From NCBI GenBank assembly GCA_022316685.1, contig JAKJHU010000053.1:3341636-3405635 (forward strand): a DNA stretch of 64,000 bases, in the 5' to 3' direction. Positions 36,263 to 48,281 of the stretch are shown in pieces. The DNA is from Progne subis subis (taxonomy: Eukaryota; Chordata; Aves; Passeriformes; Hirundinidae). Below the pieces are notes generated by a model. That model did not search any database, was not told the DNA's origin, and saw only the letters and a list, made by a program, of their open reading frames with translations. Both the position numbers and the translations under genes were made by a program. Position 1 is the first letter of the stretch, and each line of letters begins with the position of its first letter.

Positions 36263-38060
36263 CAATGAGCCGGGCAGAAAGCGGAGGCAGCAAAAATGTT
36301 GGTATTTGAGGAAAGATTTTTAAAAACAAGTCTGGAAATCAATTCCTCTTTTTTTCTAACTAGAAAACCTTAACAGTAATTATTGGGGAAAAAAAGTGTG
36401 CTTTTAAACAAAACCCTCTGCTTTTACTCTTATCTGATGGCAAAGCAGATCAAACAGAACACTTTCTGATAAGGGTGATGTATTTGCCAGTTGTTTAAAT
36501 GAGCACCTGCAAGACTTACCTTCAATATTTGCCTTTAGAGATGGCAGGGGACAGCAGCTGCCAGTGCCCAGGAGCTCTGCACACCTTGGGGATGAGGCAC
36601 AGAGCCTGAATGGAAATGGGAAACCCCAATAGTGTATGAGTACTTTGAGCTAACTCTGTGGGAGTGGTGATAAAATCCCATGAAATGGGGTGTGCTGGCT
36701 TGGAGGACACACAGCCAGCTCCCAGGAGGCCAGAGGGACACAGGACACATTTGAAATGCCAGAGGGTGTTCCGTGAAGCTTTGGGGGAAGGCTCCTCCCC
36801 AGCAGGTCGGTGTCTCCCAGGCAGGGGTTATTCAGGATGGTTCCCTAGAGCTGCCCTGATGCTTCTCCTGACCCTCAGGTACCTTCAATGAAGCTGATGG
36901 TGAATTTCTGCTGCTTCAGCCCTAATCCTGGAAGAAGCCTGAGGTGGGCCTGGAGCACCCTTGGCTCTGTCTACTCTTCCCCATCTCAGGAGCAGGGCCC
37001 TCACCATGACTTTGTGGTTTGCTTGCTTGGCATGCTGGGGATATATTTTTTTTTTTTTTTTAAGGAAAGAGGATGCTTTTGATTTGGAACTCAGAAGCAG
37101 GTGTGCAAGTGCAAGGTTTGTGCCTGATAAATGGCACTGAGAACAGCATGGGGACAGAACAGTGTGTGCCTGAGCTGCTGGTGTCAGATGTGTTTGATAT
37201 GTTCTTCAGGAGGGCGAGGGTAAGGATGAGTTTGCACACACTGGTATTTGTCTGCCTCTGGTTTGCTTTCTGTAAGAGAGAAGTGACGAGATGAAAAGGT
37301 AAAACGGAAACTGGGATGCTTGGAGCTTGTGCAATTCAAGTTCCAGTCTTTATGCCATAATCTAATGGAAACCAGCAGTGCAGGAGGTGCCAGCAGAAAA
37401 TTCTTGTCCTGGCTCTGTTGCAGAACCACTGCCTGGCTTTGATTGATGTTGCACTGCTTCATCCTCCTGCCTCTGCTCCCCCTGCGGTCCTGTGCCAGTT
37501 TCTGACCTCGTGCAGCTGTTTATGTGGGCAAAGAGAAATCCCCTCATGCTGTGTGGAGGTTCCCATCACACTCCCTGGCCCCATCCCATCCCACCCCACC
37601 CTTCCCAGGGGCGAGGGTGCCCCTGTTCCCTCACTGGTGATGTGCAGGAAACAGCAGAGTGCTGGGGTGCCCCTGGGCTCCAGGTAACTGATGGAAGGTT
37701 GTCCCCAGCCCTGGCAGTTTGGTTCTGTGTAGCTGTGCAGGGATCCTGCTGTGGTGCTCCTGGGTCACAAGCAGGACAGAGCTGGGACAAGCCCCTGGAC
37801 ATTTTGGGTCCCCTGTGAGTGCCTGGCTGGCCAAGCAGCACCACCTGCACCTGGGCTTGGGGCTTGGCACTGTGAGACATCGCTCCTGGTGACCTTGAGA
37901 CGGCTCAGCAAGGGGCTGGCACCACATCCCTGTGGATTTCCCCGGGGTGACGCAGGCGGGAGAGCATCGAGCTTTGTGGCAAGGGCTGGTGTCAGCAGCA
38001 GCAGGGTCTGCAGGGCTGCCCAGCCAGCCTCAGCTCATCCCCATTTCCTCCTCTTCAGTA
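36263..38060. other. Non-coding DNA, GC-richer from 37.4 kb
   Basis: No gene recognised. A T run lies at about 37047-37061, and a C-rich low-complexity stretch (CCCATCCCATCCCACCCCACC type) lies at about 37580-37610. Frames of 98-108 codons at 37490-37930 are open on both strands and have no domain. Confidence 0.5.
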
Positions 38061-38165
38061 GCACAAAATGAATCCCTCAGAAGTGAAGTTAACTAAATAA
38101 ACAAATATGGAGCTATTTATTTTCCATTGTCAAAGAAGCGCTGTGGGCTCAGGCGGGATTTTGTA
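38061..38165. promoter_or_regulatory. Candidate conserved AT-rich block
   Basis: GTTAACTAAATAAACAAATATGG (start near 38087) and GAGCTATTTATTTTCCATTG include forkhead-like TAAACA and MEF2-like CTATTTATTT words. It is short, and constraint is inferred only. Confidence 0.25.
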
Positions 38166-38604
38166 TTCACTGTTCACATCTGCAGCCCTGCTGTGCTCGG
38201 GGTGGGGGAAAGACTATCCCTTTTATTTGCTCTGGCCTCGCCAGTAAATCAGATGGGAAGGATCCCACCCTGAAGCCAGCCCTCTCCAAACGCTCTTCCC
38301 TTTCTCCCCGGCCTGAAGGGAGCGGAGCTGCACCATGCACGTGGTAAACACTGTGAGAAAAACAAATGCTTTTTCCTCTCTGGGTGGGGGGGAAGAGAGA
38401 AGAAAAAGGCATTAGCGATGTCGTTTTTCCCTCCGAGCTAAAATAACACAGCAGTGAGAGCTAAGGATGCAGCTGTGGTTCAGAGGGGGTTTATTTTTAT
38501 TTTTTTAATACACCACTGGGAGTTCAAACAACGTGTCAGTGATACGTTGCCTTTTGTAGAGAGCGGCTCTGTTGTCTCCACCCTCTTTGGGTTTCTTCTT
38601 TTTT

Positions 38605-38620
38605 CTTTTTTTTTTTTTTT
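38605..38620. repeat. Poly(T) tract
   Basis: T-rich low complexity, about 16 bases. Confidence 0.8.
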
Positions 38621-38635
38621 AATTTTCTTGAAGCA

Positions 38636-38890
38636 TTTTAGTCACCCTGTTGAGCACATAGCTCATCTGGATAAAAGCCTGCGCTGTGACATCCACAGCC
38701 TGCATCTGCAGAGTTGTTTGTTCCATGGCAATAAGTCTGGGAGAATTTATTGAACTGGCTTTGCCTCCCCCCCCCACCTCCCGTGTAAATTAATGAAATG
38801 CGTGTTCCGTGGCACTTGTTAAAAAGCAATAAATCCTCTCTTGCATTTATTGCTTCGAAGGTAAGGGAAAGAAGATGTGATTTAGTCTTG
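38636..38890. promoter_or_regulatory. Candidate conserved non-coding block
   Basis: The sequence is smooth and AT-leaning, with GGATAAAAGCC near 38669, GAGAATTTATTGAACTGG near 38740, GTAAATTAATGAAATGCG near 38784 and AAAGCAATAAATCC near 38822. It is interrupted by a C9 run near 38767. It ends in GAAGGTAAGG (38858-38867), a good donor-like word. A small non-coding exon is possible but unsupported. Confidence 0.3.
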
Positions 38891-39590
38891 AGGTAGGGTG
38901 ACTGGAGAGGCTGTGGTTCCCCTGGTGCTCTGTCTCAAAAGTAAAGTGCTTTGTTTCAGCAGCCAGAGCAGCTTGAGGACCCAAAGATGCCCCTGGACCA
39001 CGGTGGCCTGTCACACAGCTGAAGCCCCATCCCAGGTGCATTCCAATCCCACACATTCATCTGGAGGCATCACATCTCCACATAAATCCAACCCCAGGCT
39101 CATATTCCAGAAGCAGTGGAACAGGGGGGCTTTTGTGGGCTAAGTGCCTCTTCACGTCTATAGGCAGCTCTGTACATCTTGACTCTTGGTGATTAGAGAT
39201 GTTAGTCTGCACTTAACGGGGCCTGAGTATCTCTCAGCGCTTTACAAATCCTGATTAAACAAACCTGAGTTAATGGCTTTTGGATTTTTAAAAATCTTAT
39301 TATTTTTTTAAATCCTTATATTGCCAGGATGTGGTAAAGCCTCTTTCTTAATCTCTGGGTGTGCTGACTCAGTGGTGGTGCTGCAAGCACAGCCAGGTGC
39401 CCTGGGGCTGACCACGGCTCCTGGCCACAGCACGAGGGCTGGGTGGCTCCTGTCCCTCCCTGCCAGGGCTTGGGCTGAGCTGGATGTGCAATGACCTGAG
39501 CTGCTCCCAGTTCCCTGTTCCCTGGGCTGGGAATGCCTCCAGTGCAGGGGAGAGGGGGGAGACGTCCCTGAGTGTGGCAGCTCGCACTAA
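38891..39590. other. Non-coding DNA with possible old repeat
   Basis: 39195-39265 reads GGGGCCTGAGTATCTCTCAG, GCGCTTTACAAATCCTGATT, similar to the CTCAGCGCTTTACAAAT phrase of old vertebrate repeats. No gene is recognised. The left edge of the neighbouring LTR may lie inside this stretch. Confidence 0.4.
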
Positions 39591-39599
39591 CAGAGGCTC

Positions 39600-39916
39600 C
39601 TTGGTGTCTCTGCTGAGGGAAAAAAAAAGAAAAAAAAAAAAGAAAAAACCACAGCCTGGGGAACTTCTCTGCCTCAACCAGCTAAAAACTAACTAAAAAG
39701 CAAAGGAGAGTTCTCTCCTGCCATCTGTCCGTGCTGCAGACAACACAGTCCAGGAGCAGGATGTGGGGGAGTGAGTGAAGTTTCTGAAAACAAACTGCCT
39801 GCTTTTTCTTTCCTCCCTTTGCTCTCAGAACCAGTCTTAAAGGTGCAGAACTTGATATCCAGTGCAAACAGGGCAGACAACTGGGGATACAAGCATCATA
39901 AAGTCACCCCAGGACA
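39600..39916 (+). mobile_element. Endogenous-retrovirus LTR fragment, related to the 41.3 kb LTR
   Basis: The segment has an A-rich tract with scattered G (about 39619-39648), then the CTAAAAACTAACTAAAAAGC phrase (39681-39700), and ends in TGGGGATACAAGCATCATAA then AGTCACCCCAGGACA. The LTR at 41330-41963 has the same order: A-rich tract, CTAAACTAAACTAACT, and a terminal GGGGATACA...GTCACCCCAGGACA. Middle parts differ, so they are related subfamilies. The 5' edge could not be located, and no confident target-site duplication was found around GTGGG (39917-39921). Confidence 0.7.
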
Positions 39917-41324
39917 GTGGGACACACAGGTGTGGGGAGAGGAGCAAGGCTGCTGGCCCCTTGTGTGGTGAATTTATGGTCAGATGGGAATTTTTGTGTC
40001 TCTGAGAATGCTCAGCAGGTGGAGGGAGTAGGTGCGGGTTGGAGACAGGACAGGAGTAGGAAGGGGGATTTGTGACCACAAACACAACCTCTGTCTGTCC
40101 TGTGGCCTCTGCTGCGCCATCAGCCCAAATCACACAAAAATCAGGACAGAAAATCCCTCTGTCTGCCTGAACCTGACCAGACAGAACCTGTCTTTCTTCT
40201 CTTAGTCTTGGGCTTCAGCTCCTTCCTGGCTGCTGGCCGGAGAGAAGTGCAGTTCCATGGGCTGTGCCTGAGGTGCCATTGGCAATATTGGACCTTCACA
40301 GTGGGAGAGGACGCAGAAGTGATGGGAACACCAGCCCTCACAGCACCCTGAGCAAGCCCCAGCCCTGGGGTGGGACCTTGCTGTGAGGGCACTGCAGGGA
40401 GGGTTACATGAACTTAACTTCTATCAGAAATGGAGAGAAGGAATGACTGGGAGGATGTGGTCAGCAGGCACTTAACGCTTCCTTTGAAACCACAAACCCC
40501 AAGATGCTTTTGTATTTTTTTCTGGAATAATGCAAAACCAACTAGGCTTGTGGCATTTTCTGTGGCTCAAACTGAATTAAGGACGAGCTGTATATACCAA
40601 AAGTTCTGGTGAGGGGTTCAGATGCTGGGCTTGGAGGTGGTTTTTGTTTTTGTTTTTTTTTGGAGCACTGCAGATATTCCCCATTCCAGCTCCTCTTGTG
40701 GCACTGGGGAAAGCAGAAACAGAGTGACCTGGGCAGAGCTTACTGGGCTCTCTTAGATGAGCTCAGAGTGGGTCCAGCAGAGTGGCAGGAGCCTTGCCAC
40801 ACACAGCGGATTAGACAGTGAAAATAGATTAATTTCTTATCACTGCTTGCAGCGCATTTTGCAACTGGGTTTTAAGTCCTCCTGTTGCAAGGTGCCCTTG
40901 GCACTTTACATGCTAAAATGTGCGCTCCAAAGAGACCAGGCCATAGGTCACCCTCTCCCCACCACCAATGCAGCTGCTCAGTAAATGCATTGGCATTTGG
41001 CAGTGAGGATCCTCTTCAGCATCCTCAGCAGAAGATTCTACAAACGTGGCCTTTGTGCCCATAAGGGTCTCAGTTTTCTCTTTAGATCTGGTGATTTGGA
41101 AAAGTACTTGCTCACCACAGGAAGCACCTTAACTCATGTTTCCCTGCAGCTGAGCACCTACAGAAGGGATTTTCTCTCCTCCTCTGCATCGGAGAAGGCC
41201 TTAAATGGCCAAGTGAGCTGCGTGCTGCCTTTCCCTGCCAACGACCCCCTGACAGCAGCCACGGGCACGTGCTCAGCGTCCTCGACGGCGCGTTTGTCAT
41301 CGCTCCTGGCCGAGCCCTGGCTCT
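39917..41324. other. 1.4 kb between the two LTRs, no viral gene seen
   Basis: No gag, pol or env-like frame, primer-binding site after 39916 or purine tract before 41330 is visible. The longest frame (40985-41479 plus, 164 codons) runs into the LTR and has no recognisable domain. I therefore read this as host DNA between two independent insertions, not as a provirus interior. Confidence 0.5.
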
Positions 41325-41968
41325 GCCTCTGTGGTGGTTTCAGGCAGATTTTGGGAGAAATCCTCCCAAGGGGCCCCTCTCCCCTCCCCCAACCGGTTCG
41401 GGAAAAAACTTCCTCAGAGAGAAGTGGAAAAAACCTGTTTATTAAACAGGCAAAGCACTCCCAGCACAATACCCGATGACAAGAGCTTCGTGCTGCTTAC
41501 AGAGGGATAACAGACTTAAAGAAAGTCTCTCCTCTTGAAGATTGTCAGTGTGCTCCACCACTCTCTCTCCGCTGACGTTGGAAAAAAAAAAAGATGTGCA
41601 GGGCTGGTCTTGGTGGTCTCGGTGGGGTGGGTCCCCTGTGGAGGCCCCCTGGTGCTTCCCCAGGTCCTCAGTCCAGAGAGGTTGGAACAGTTCCGAGGAG
41701 AGGGCAAAAAAAAAGAAAAAAGGAAAGAAAAAAAGAAGAAAGCAAAAAGCTTCAGCTATTCTACAGCGTCTAACTACGCTAGCACTAAACTAAACTAACT
41801 GCCCGGGAAAAAAACAACAGAGCTTCTTCAGTCTCGCCGAGTTCCAGCTCCCCTGCTTCAAGGTCACTCCGAGGAGCAGAGTTTTCCTGGGGAAAAACAA
41901 ACGGCGCTTGCCCTCCCCCCTGCACCCAACAGACGATTGGGGATACACAGTCACCCCAGGACAGCCTC
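41325..41968 (+). mobile_element. Solo LTR with exact 5-bp target-site duplication
   Basis: The LTR itself is 41330-41963 (634 bases). It starts TGTGGTGGTTT and ends CACCCCAGGACA, giving the TGT...ACA inverted ends of retroviral LTRs. It is flanked on both sides by GCCTC (41325-41329 and 41964-41968), an exact 5-base target-site duplication. A 5-bp duplication and the TGTGGTGGTTT start fit ERVL-like (class III) elements abundant in songbirds. Both target copies are intact and no interior remains, so this is a solo LTR left by LTR-LTR recombination. The A-rich stretch at about 41706-41745 is internal to it. Confidence 0.85.
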
Positions 41969-44900
41969 TCAGCTGCAGCACCAAGCTCATGACAGGTGCC
42001 AGTCCTCCCAGCTCCAGCGGTGCTCTCTGGAGTCGCTGGGGTTTGTGTTTTGTCGGCTAAATAAGGATCTCAGTGCAGCGCTGGGGAAAGGCACTGGCTG
42101 CTCCCAGGTGTGTTGGGTTCCAGTGGGAGGATGGGATTTGGTGCTCAGTGTGGTTGGAGCAGTTAATGTGGGGATATCATCATAACACAGATATCATCCC
42201 TGGCCCAGGAGCTTGGGATGCAAGCATCCAAGCCTGGCTCTGGGATCTGAGTGCGTGTCGCCCCTGGAGACCCCAGGCAGGACATCTCAGCAGGATTTGT
42301 CCCTCTTTAGGAATGCTCTACACCCAGCAGCAATGTGTGGGAAGTGACATTTTCCTTCTTTACCTAATTTATTTACTCTGGGAAGAGACCCGTTCCTTGT
42401 GTTTTTGTGGCACAGTGGAGGCTAATTTTTAGCACCTGAGGCTTTCAAGCAAAATAAATAATAAAACCAGCAAAGGTTTATTTCTGTTTCCAAAACATTC
42501 CTGCGTTTAATTCCGCAACATAAGTATAACTCTTGATTCTTTCTATGAAACAAATTATTACCTGGTAACGGCAGGGAAAACCATTTCAAGATCTCTTCCA
42601 GGTATCCCAAAAATCACAGAGTTAGAGCCTGAAACTGAAGCCCCAAACCACTTCTGAGTGGCAGGTTTAAAAGCAGCTGAGGTGAGAAGATGCCTGAACA
42701 TGCATATTTTGTAGGTGGATAAGCAGCAATGAAGTGTGGTGTTTGCTGCCTTCTGGAAGGTTTTTAGTGGGTTGGCTGATCCTGATCTCCCGAGGTGAGG
42801 AACAGGGATGGGAAATGGTGCCTGCAGCTGCAGGGAAGGAGTGGGGACAAAGGAGGAGAAATAAATGAGCAGGGTTTGGAGACAGGAGGTGTGTAGCTCC
42901 TGAAGGGCTCTGCAGGTTGCCTCTGCTGATCTGACAGCGTTGTGAGATCATCCCGTGGCCGTACCCACCACAAACCCAGGGACAACTGAAACCCAGAGAT
43001 CTGGTTTTAAACCAAACAAACATCACTGGCATGATTCTTTCCCACATTTTTCTCCAAGGTGTAAAAGAGCCCTGAAGGCAATAATTTTATGATATTGTGG
43101 GCAAAAAGCATGGGATGAGGAGTCTGATTTCTTCTTTTCACCTTTGCTATAGATGAATCAGAACTGTTCCGACCCAACACCATTTGCTCCAAGAATCCCT
43201 AAGTTCTGAACAAACTTTTGATAGTTTCCCTCTGAAGCTCAAGCCTAAGATAGTCTATGTTGATTTCTCTATGGTGTGTCAACTTTTTGGGTGCTGAGGC
43301 ACAGGGGTGACAGCACCTCACAGGGCCTGGCCTCCCTCCCCTTGGCTAGGATGGGTAACACCAAAAGTTTTCTTGGAGCCTTTCCCTGGCATCACATCTG
43401 ATGGAGACCCTTGAGCTTGCACTTAACTAAACACAAAAGCCTCATCTCCTTTGAAGTCGGATCCCTCTGTGGTGTTGAGATTTACAGCCTGCCTGCGATG
43501 CCGTGATGTCGTGGTGTGTGATGAAATCTGTGCTGAGCTCCCCAGGGCTCCCCTCAGCCTGTCCTACACCCTCAGGTGTTCAGCCAGCAGGGTGCTGCTG
43601 TGACAAACAGCGCTGTCAAACCCCTCCCGGTGCTGCATTCCCTCACCTTGGTCACTTGGCTGATGCTGCAACCTGAACTGCAAAGTCCAGTGCTGCTGGA
43701 TTTATGGTGGGCACAGTGATCTGCAATGCATGTGTCATGTGGAGTAAATATTCCAGGGGGAGGGATAAAACATAGATAAAACATAGATTTCTGAACTGTT
43801 TTTTTGTCTCCAGCAGCCTCAGTTTGCCTTTTTTTTTTTTTTTTTTTTGCGAAGATTGAGCTGTAGAAATAAAATTAACTCTGAGGTTAATCTGGTTTTC
43901 TTTGGGTTTCCCCCATCTCTTTGGCTTTTGGAGTGAGGGAGACCTGTATGTTTTGCCAAGAAGGATGGATGTTTGTCAGTGATGCTTCCAGTATCCTGTC
44001 CCTTGAGAGCCATTGATGACACTTGGGAATTGATGCCTTTGAACCCCGGGAATTAATGCCTCCCAGCTGTTCACAGCACAGATCAGTCCCTAGATTGCAT
44101 GTTTTAACTAAATTGGTTACAAAGCAAATCTGTCTCAACTGGTGTGAGCCCCTTTGTGTGGACACTCCTAAATCAGTTTAAGAGTGGCTGGTATTGATTT
44201 TAACTTAATGTGGTTTGTTACTGAAGTAAGCTGGATCAATAGTGCTAAATAGGTGCCATTTCTTGTGTTGACTATGCTATGGAAAACATGCATAGAAGAG
44301 ATGAGCAGAAAGGGAAAAAAGATTGAGTTTCTTCTCTTGTTGCTTCCCAGTGATCACTTATCAGTTTTTATGGCCGCTTTGGGGATTTTCCTCCAAAAGA
44401 TACCACTTTAAACAGCGCTTTTGAGGTGGCAATAAAGATTCCAAATCCACCTCAGCAGGGGATTTCTGGGAATGCAAAGCTTTGTTTCACTTATTTATCA
44501 AATTTGCCTTCGAGCCAGGCGCACATGCAAGAAACCAACACCTAAAGTTTCCCAAAAGCTGCAGGGAGGATGCTCCATTATTCATTTAGTGCCTAGAGAT
44601 GTGTTTTTCCACCGAATTTCTGCATGGTCCTGGGAAAACCATGAGGAGCCTCCATCTCAATCACCCACAGGTACTGATGGCTGTGTGCAGCAAATACAGA
44701 GATTCTCTTGCACTGATGAACTTAGCAGGAGAGCACTGTGAAGGTTTGTGTTCAGGCTTACAGCCCTCCTGCCAGATCTCTGCCCTTGCCCTTAGGTGAG
44801 CCAGAGGAGCAGGAGCTGGGGTGTCCTCAGGAGTGATGGAGTGGAGGATGGTGTAACGGGAATGAGCTGCCCTGTCTCCTCATTAGGACTCAGATTTTAT

Positions 44901-45630
44901 GGAATCCACTGAGATCTTTGCCTTCCACCTCTCTGCAGGCAGCATTTAGCCCTTGCTGTCCGTGGCTTTTCCCCTCATGCATTATGCACAAGCCTTGCCT
45001 CCTCCCTGCCTTTGCAGCGCTGCCGGGCTCAGCGCTGTTAGCTCAGCCCTCCGAGTTCACTGCTAAATTTCATTTGTTTTAACTGCCAATGAGGGATCCG
45101 TGCTGGCCATCAGAGCCTTGTGTTGAGTCCCTGCTGGCCCCTGTGGAGCAGGAGCTCCCCTGTCCTGGGGGCCGAACGATGCCTGCAGTGCCCCAAGGCT
45201 GCTCCTGGGACACAGGGGCCAGGCTGGCTGTGACTTCACACCCCTCCTGCTCCCACAGCCTGTGCAGCAGGAGAAATCCAAATATCTACATCGTTGCACC
45301 CTTTGGCAGAACACCTCTGAACCTTTGGTTCCCGCTAGGTCTTGGACAGGTTTCCTTTTTCCCTCCCCCTCTTCCAAATCTCATCCCTGAAAGACACATG
45401 ATGGAGATGCCTTCGCTCACTCGGCTCATTGCCATGCACATTGCAGTCAAAATCTCATTTTCATTCCAGAAACAAAAGGTCTGTCAACTCGTTTAACTGC
45501 TCAGAAAACACCAAACAAGAAATAAACCCCAATTAAGAATGAAGAGAGGGAAGAGGCTCAGTGTAACAGATTGTTTTGGTAAGTGGTTTCATCAGCTCCA
45601 TTTGGGAGCTGTTGCTATGTGACCCTGTGG
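41969..45630. other. Non-coding unique DNA
   Basis: No gene recognised. A poly(T) run lies at 43829-43848. Around 44025-44063 a GGGAATT(G/A)ATGCCT unit occurs twice, about 23 bases apart. Frames of 119-135 codons (42073-42432 plus, 42667-43047 minus, 45089-45496 plus) have no domain. Confidence 0.5.
43829..43848. repeat. Poly(T) tract
   Basis: About 20 T residues. On the minus strand this is an A tract but without a recognisable retroposed body. Confidence 0.9.
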
Positions 45631-45634
45631 CCAG

Positions 45635-45729
45635 GCCAGGGCTGGTTTAGGGGCGGCCAGGGCTGGTTTAGGGGCAGCCAGGGCTGGTTTAGGGGCAGCC
45701 AGGGCTGGTTTGGGGGCAGCCAGGGCAGG
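45635..45729 (+). repeat. 21-bp minisatellite, four and a half copies
   Basis: Unit GCCAGGGCTGGTTTAGGGGCA repeats exactly every 21 bases from 45635, 45656, 45677 and 45698. There are single-base changes (G for the last base of unit 1, G for A in TTTAG of unit 4), then a partial unit. Because 21 is a multiple of three, every frame through it encodes a 7-residue repeat, for example GWFRGSQ on the plus strand. This explains the open frames on both strands. Confidence 0.95.
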
Positions 45730-46065
45730 CTCCTGTCCTGGGGGCTGTTCCTCGGAGCTCTGGGGGCAGTGCAGATGAAGATGTTCTGTCCCACAAGAGG
45801 CTGTGTCCCCAGACCCCAATTTCTCCTGCCAAGGGGTGAGAGCAGGAGCTGGGGCGTTGCTCTCTGACATGCCTTTGTCACCCTGTGGGAGCTGGACCTG
45901 CTTGGGAGACTCTGCCCAGGTAGCAGCAGATGGAGGAGGTCCCCATGGCTGGTGACCTTCCTGCAGGCAGCACAGGCTGTTCCTGGGGATGGCCCAGTGC
46001 TTGCAGGTTTCTCACAAGCTTTCCCCCGACTTTTCTCTTCCCCCTCAAGAGATGACCAATTCAAA
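45730..46065. other. Non-coding DNA after the minisatellite
   Basis: GC-richer unique sequence with no gene. The minus-strand frame through 45615-46064 owes its length to the minisatellite. Confidence 0.5.
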
Positions 46066-46069
46066 CAAC

Positions 46070-46480
46070 GCTTCTGCTTTCTGATGCATTAAGACTTGGA
46101 GATTTGCCATCCATCACAGCTGTGTGTTTGAGCCTGTGTGATTATTTTGGGAAGTGAACCATGGTGATTTGTGTGTATGTGCTTTATTGGCGAGCAGGAT
46201 GTTCCCTATCTACCTCGCCCTGGCTGCCTGCATTTGCATTGGTTAATAAAATGTCTGATGTTCAATGACTTTCTGATGGGTGAACAAGATTTGGCATACA
46301 GGATGTAGTTGTTTTTTCACGAAGGCTAAAATTTCATCCTGGGAGACTGAACCCTCAGTGGCAGCCATACACAATCCATAATAACAGAAGCTTTTAACCC
46401 ATCCGTAATTGCTTTCATATAGAAAATGATTGCTGTAAGTTAACTTCATAATTCTAAATCAGTGGCTCTCAGTAGGAGTT
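46070..46480. promoter_or_regulatory. Candidate conserved non-coding element
   Basis: AT-leaning, repeat-free block with CATTTGCATTGGTTAATAAA at 46231-46250 (octamer ATTTGCAT joined to an inverted CCAAT word and a TTAAT core), TCCGTAATTGCTTTCAT near 46401 and GTTAACTTCATAATTC near 46438. The compact octamer-CCAAT pair is promoter-like. Constraint is inferred. Confidence 0.35.
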
Positions 46481-48250
46481 CAGATGCTTTAATTTGCCCT
46501 GAATTATCTTTAACTCACAGGCAGTTCATCTATGCTCTTTTCTGATTATGTTCCTTGTCACTCTGACCCAAACTTTGTCTGTTTAATTTTTCTCTCCTCT
46601 TTCTGAAATTAGACCCATTTCCAGTGATACTTCACCGGTGGGAGTGATCCTGAGCGGATGAGGTGCTCCCACCTGCAAACCAGCCCATGCTGTGAACCTG
46701 CCCTGTGTTACTGACGTGGTTGTGAGGGGCCCAGCTGGGGTTCTTCCCCTGGGCTGAAGGTGTGGGTACCCCCAACAGAGTGGAGAGCACCCAAGCAGGG
46801 CCATCACAGTGATGGTTTCTGTGTTGGCTCGTGCCATGGCTCCTGCTCTTTGGCTGTGAGGAGAAGGGAAGGACGTTGTGGCTGTCTCTGTGTGTACCCA
46901 GCACATGGAGGTTTCCTGGGCACAGCGTTTGATGTACTGTGATGGCACACACAGCACAGATGTGGTGGCAGTCTGGGGGTGCCTCCCTAATGAGGACAAA
47001 GCTCCTGGCTGGGTTGTTTGGCAGTCCCAAAACGAGCAGGGTGGCCACTCCTCCCCTTATGGCAGCAGCCAGCTTGTGTGATTTTGAGTGACAGCAGATG
47101 AAGGGATTGCATTACGGCTTGTCTCTAGAACTGCACATCTGTGTCAGCTGCTTGCTAAATCAATAAACAGGCTGCTGAAGGAAAAACTCTTTCAGGCTTC
47201 TCATGTCTTTATGCATCAAATGGATTGGGCAATGAGAAACTCAGGTGATAGCAGGGGTTGTGGTGGGTCTGGGCTGGTGAACTTCTTGTCAAATCAAAGG
47301 TGAGGGCTGGGTCCTGGAAAGTGCTGGCAGGTTGTTCCCCCTGTCATGTGGAATCCTTCCCTGTGGTTGTTACTTTGCAATTTGGACAGAAATCTTCAAC
47401 CTATGAGCCTATGCTACAGCATTAAGAAGTGGAGAAAAATCACTTTGCATGTTCCAACAGACTAACAAATTACCTATGGAAATGCACTTGGGAATATTCC
47501 TCAGTAATTGGATTTCAGCTGTTGTTTCACTATGTGCCCCCAGGCTGTGGAGGTAAAAGGACTCCACTGAAACGCTTTGAAATGTTCTCTGGCACCTACA
47601 GAATGTGTTTACCATTAAAAAGTGAAACCTGCAAGTCAGAACGCTACTAAGTGCAGTTTAAAAACAAAATTGCACCCCTGCAGCGTAGCTCAGGGTGCTG
47701 AAGCATCTGGTTTATCCAGACAGTCTCTACCCAGAAACATTCCTGTGACCTGAGTGGAGAAGTCGTGTCTGTGTCTTCTGCCAGGCTAACGCAGGCACAG
47801 CTGTGTGGTGCAGCAGGGTGTAGAGCAGGAACCCTTGAACAATGGTTGATTTGAACTGGGGAGTCCACAGAGCCTGGACTTGGTTAAGAAACACCTAGGA
47901 GGCTTTGAAAGATGAGCTCTTCTAGTTTTGGTGTCTCTTGGATGCACTGGTCCTGCCGTGGAACAAAAGTGATCCCAAAGGCTTGAAATACAGAGATTAG
48001 CAATAGCTCATTAAAGTTTCTGCATGGTGTGTGGTGAAGAGGAGATGTGCTCTTGGGACACTGACCCTGGATGTCTGGCACCTTTTTGTTTAAATGCTGG
48101 TGACATCTTCAGTCCTGGCCTTGATGCTGAAAACACAGATGAAATAGGGAGGAATAAGCTGCCAGTAACATCACATGATGACCACTGAGTTTGAGATGGA
48201 AAAATTTGAGGTGCAAGTAAGTTGGGTAGAATTGAGTCTGGATGCTGAGA

Positions 48251-48281
<31 letters not shown>

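Noticed and set aside
39917..41324. A provirus interior between the two LTRs
   Set aside because: No viral frame, primer-binding site or purine tract is visible, and the right LTR has its own exact target-site duplication.
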